From the NCBI RefSeq assembly GCF_023094165.1, contig NZ_JALMDK010000001.1, positions 1,116,001 through 1,180,000 on the forward strand: a stretch of DNA of 64,000 nucleotides, in the 5' to 3' direction. Position 1 is the stretch's first letter; the number at the start of each line of letters is the position of its first letter. Source of the stretch: Crossiella sp. S99.2. Lineage in GTDB: Bacteria > Actinomycetota > Actinomycetes > Mycobacteriales > Pseudonocardiaceae. Shown here piece after piece: positions 62,936-64,000 of the stretch. The notes under the pieces were generated by a model, which saw only the letters and a program-made list of their open reading frames with translations, was not told where the DNA came from and did not search any database. The position numbers and the translations under genes were made by a program.

Positions 62936-64000
62936 CTACATGTAATCAGCATGGGGTGAGCCAGCGCCACAGGGGCAATCCGGATGCGAGGTCAGCACCT
63001 CCTTCCCCATGGACGCGTTGATCGGGTCGATCTCCAGCACCGCCGACCAGCTCGGCGGCGGCACCCGCCCGTTGTCCGGCCAGGACAGGGCGAGCAGCAC
63101 CTGGGTGGCCGCCAGCGCCGCGGTGGCCTGCGCGCAGCTCAGCTCCGGCGGCGGGGTGCGCCACAGCAACTGCGCGGACACCCGCGGCCAGTGCGGATCG
63201 GCCGTGCCCCGGTGCAGTTCGACGCACTGCAGGCAGGCCCCGCGCCCGGCCCGGACGAACGGTCCGACGTAGCCGACGCCCTCGCTGACCCGTACCGCCA
63301 GGTGCGGCACCCGGTCGGTCATCAGCCTGCCCAGCAGCTCCGCGTCCGGGGCGTGCCAGTCGGTGAGGACGACCAGGTCCGGCCGGCGGCGGCCGGTGAG
63401 CGTCTCGGTGCGCACCGCGGGCGCGCAGCGCAGCAGGTGTGCCCGCGCGGCCTCCGCCCTGGGCCGCCCGATATCGGCCTCGGTGAACCCGCAGCCCAGA
63501 TCGTCCACGTCGACCGCGCCGGAGGTCTCGATCTGCACGTGCCCGACGCCCGCGGTGGCGAGCAGTCCGGCGATGGCGGTGGCCAGCCTGCCGCGGCCCC
63601 GCACCTGCACCGCGGCGTGCTCGCGCAACGCGATCAGTGTTTCCGGGGGTGAGCCGGTGCGTAAGGCCCAGGTGGCCCGGTCGCTGCGCAGCCGCCCGCC
63701 CGCACCGGGGCCGACCGGCTGGTCCAGCAGCCCGGCCTCGGTCAGCAGGTCCAGCACCTGGTCGACCTGCTCGGGCGGGGCCAGCTCGTGCAGGTCGGCC
63801 ACGGTGTGCCCACCGTCCAGACGCAGCACGGTTTTCACCTGGTCAGGGGACAGGCGGTCGAGCAGCACGCCGTGTCGGCGATCCAGGCCGAGCTGGACGA
63901 TGTTGTTCTCCCGGCGCAGCACCGGCAGGCAGGGCAGGATGCGCGGCCTGACCTGGGAGAGCGGGTCGTCGGTGCTGGTCGTGGCGGGGGTGGGGGCGGT
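62936..64000 (-). CDS. ThiF-like / cyclodehydratase-type protein (5' end outside the window)
   Basis: About 355 visible residues. The frame stays open to the last base, so the start lies beyond 64000. The sequence has an N-terminal winged-helix-like region (VLRRENNIVQLGLDRR, GGHTVADLHELA), a degenerate Rossmann-like part (VQVRGRGRLATAIAGLLATAGVGHV) and a C-terminus with CLQC and HPDCPCG cysteine pairs that can bind zinc. These match actinobacterial ThiF/E1-like proteins annotated as TOMM-type cyclodehydratases; the M. tuberculosis counterpart near whiB7 is Rv3196. The ATP-binding glycine loop is weak, so activity is uncertain. Confidence 0.75.
   Translation of the reverse strand, partial: TAPTPATTSTDDPLSQVRPRILPCLPVLRRENNIVQLGLDRRHGVLLDRLSPDQVKTVLRLDGGHTVADLHELAPPEQVDQVLDLLTEAGLLDQPVGPGAGGRLRSDRATWALRTGSPPETLIALREHAAVQVRGRGRLATAIAGLLATAGVGHVQIETSGAVDVDDLGCGFTEADIGRPRAEAARAHLLRCAPAVRTETLTGRRRPDLVVLTDWHAPDAELLGRLMTDRVPHLAVRVSEGVGYVGPFVRAGRGACLQCVELHRGTADPHWPRVSAQLLWRTPPPELSCAQATAALAATQVLLALSWPDNGRVPPPSWSAVLEIDPINASMGKEVLTSHPDCPCGAGSPHADYM

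Overview
This window is very GC-rich, dense in genes and consistent throughout with an actinomycete chromosome. Gene content (ESX-type EspG protein, WhiB7, AdnAB, PknG-like kinase, 2-methylisoborneol and geosmin-type terpene genes) and the many ATGA/GTGA start-stop overlaps point to Pseudonocardiales (Amycolatopsis/Saccharothrix/Crossiella type). That placement is an inference; no rRNA or tRNA gene is present to confirm it.

Layout. 1-7081: an operon with a PknG-family kinase, a vWA protein, a four-helix membrane protein, a solute-binding lipoprotein and a Trypco1-like protein, resembling an enlarged GlnX-GlnH-PknG amino-acid sensing system. 7281-13359: assimilatory nitrate/nitrite genes (narK, nirB, nirD, HemD-OmpR fusion, sirohydrochlorin chelatase-like) with two GlnR-like sites. 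13381-16581: AraC-type regulator, VOC protein, secreted GH46 chitosanase, pirin and an alkyltransferase-like protein. 16595-19771: a NACHT-LRR protein, a probable defence NTPase.

19863-28076 is the highlight: a seven-gene minus-strand operon. In transcription order it holds a family 2B encapsulin shell, two translationally coupled terpene cyclases that correspond to the two halves of geosmin synthase, a GPP C-methyltransferase, a 2-methylisoborneol-synthase-like cyclase with a disordered cargo-type N-terminus, a second encapsulin shell, and a polyprenyl diphosphate synthase. Together they suggest a protein nanocompartment built from one or two shell proteins and loaded with volatile-terpene enzymes.

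28767-35467: AdnA/AdnB helicase-nuclease. 35643-39214: hypothetical protein, secreted M15-like protein, DoxX-like protein, degenerate M20 protein coupled to a K+ channel. 39320-44651: two-component system with divergent target gene, membrane protein, secreted phospholipase D, EspG. 44731-46193: AbiE toxin-antitoxin. 46215-51366: methyltransferase, two tandem zinc-peptidase paralogues, DUF2207 protein. 51385-58573: M16 peptidase pair, NudC, UvrD2-like helicase, whiB7 with a long attenuator leader, and a small basic protein. 58665-61259: class II terpene-cyclase-like protein, LuxR-type response regulator, small zinc-ribbon protein. 61542-64000: ABC1 kinase and a ThiF-like protein running off the window. 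AdnA-AdnB-channel-NudC-UvrD2-WhiB7-ABC1-ThiF-like keeps the gene order of the M. tuberculosis Rv3202c-Rv3196 region, interrupted here by inserted blocks.

Two sequence patterns are not explained by genes: a strongly over-represented intragenic palindrome GTCCACWGTGGAC, and two intergenic arrays of the 13-mer ACTTGGGCCAACT, each with three copies at exact 22-bp spacing.
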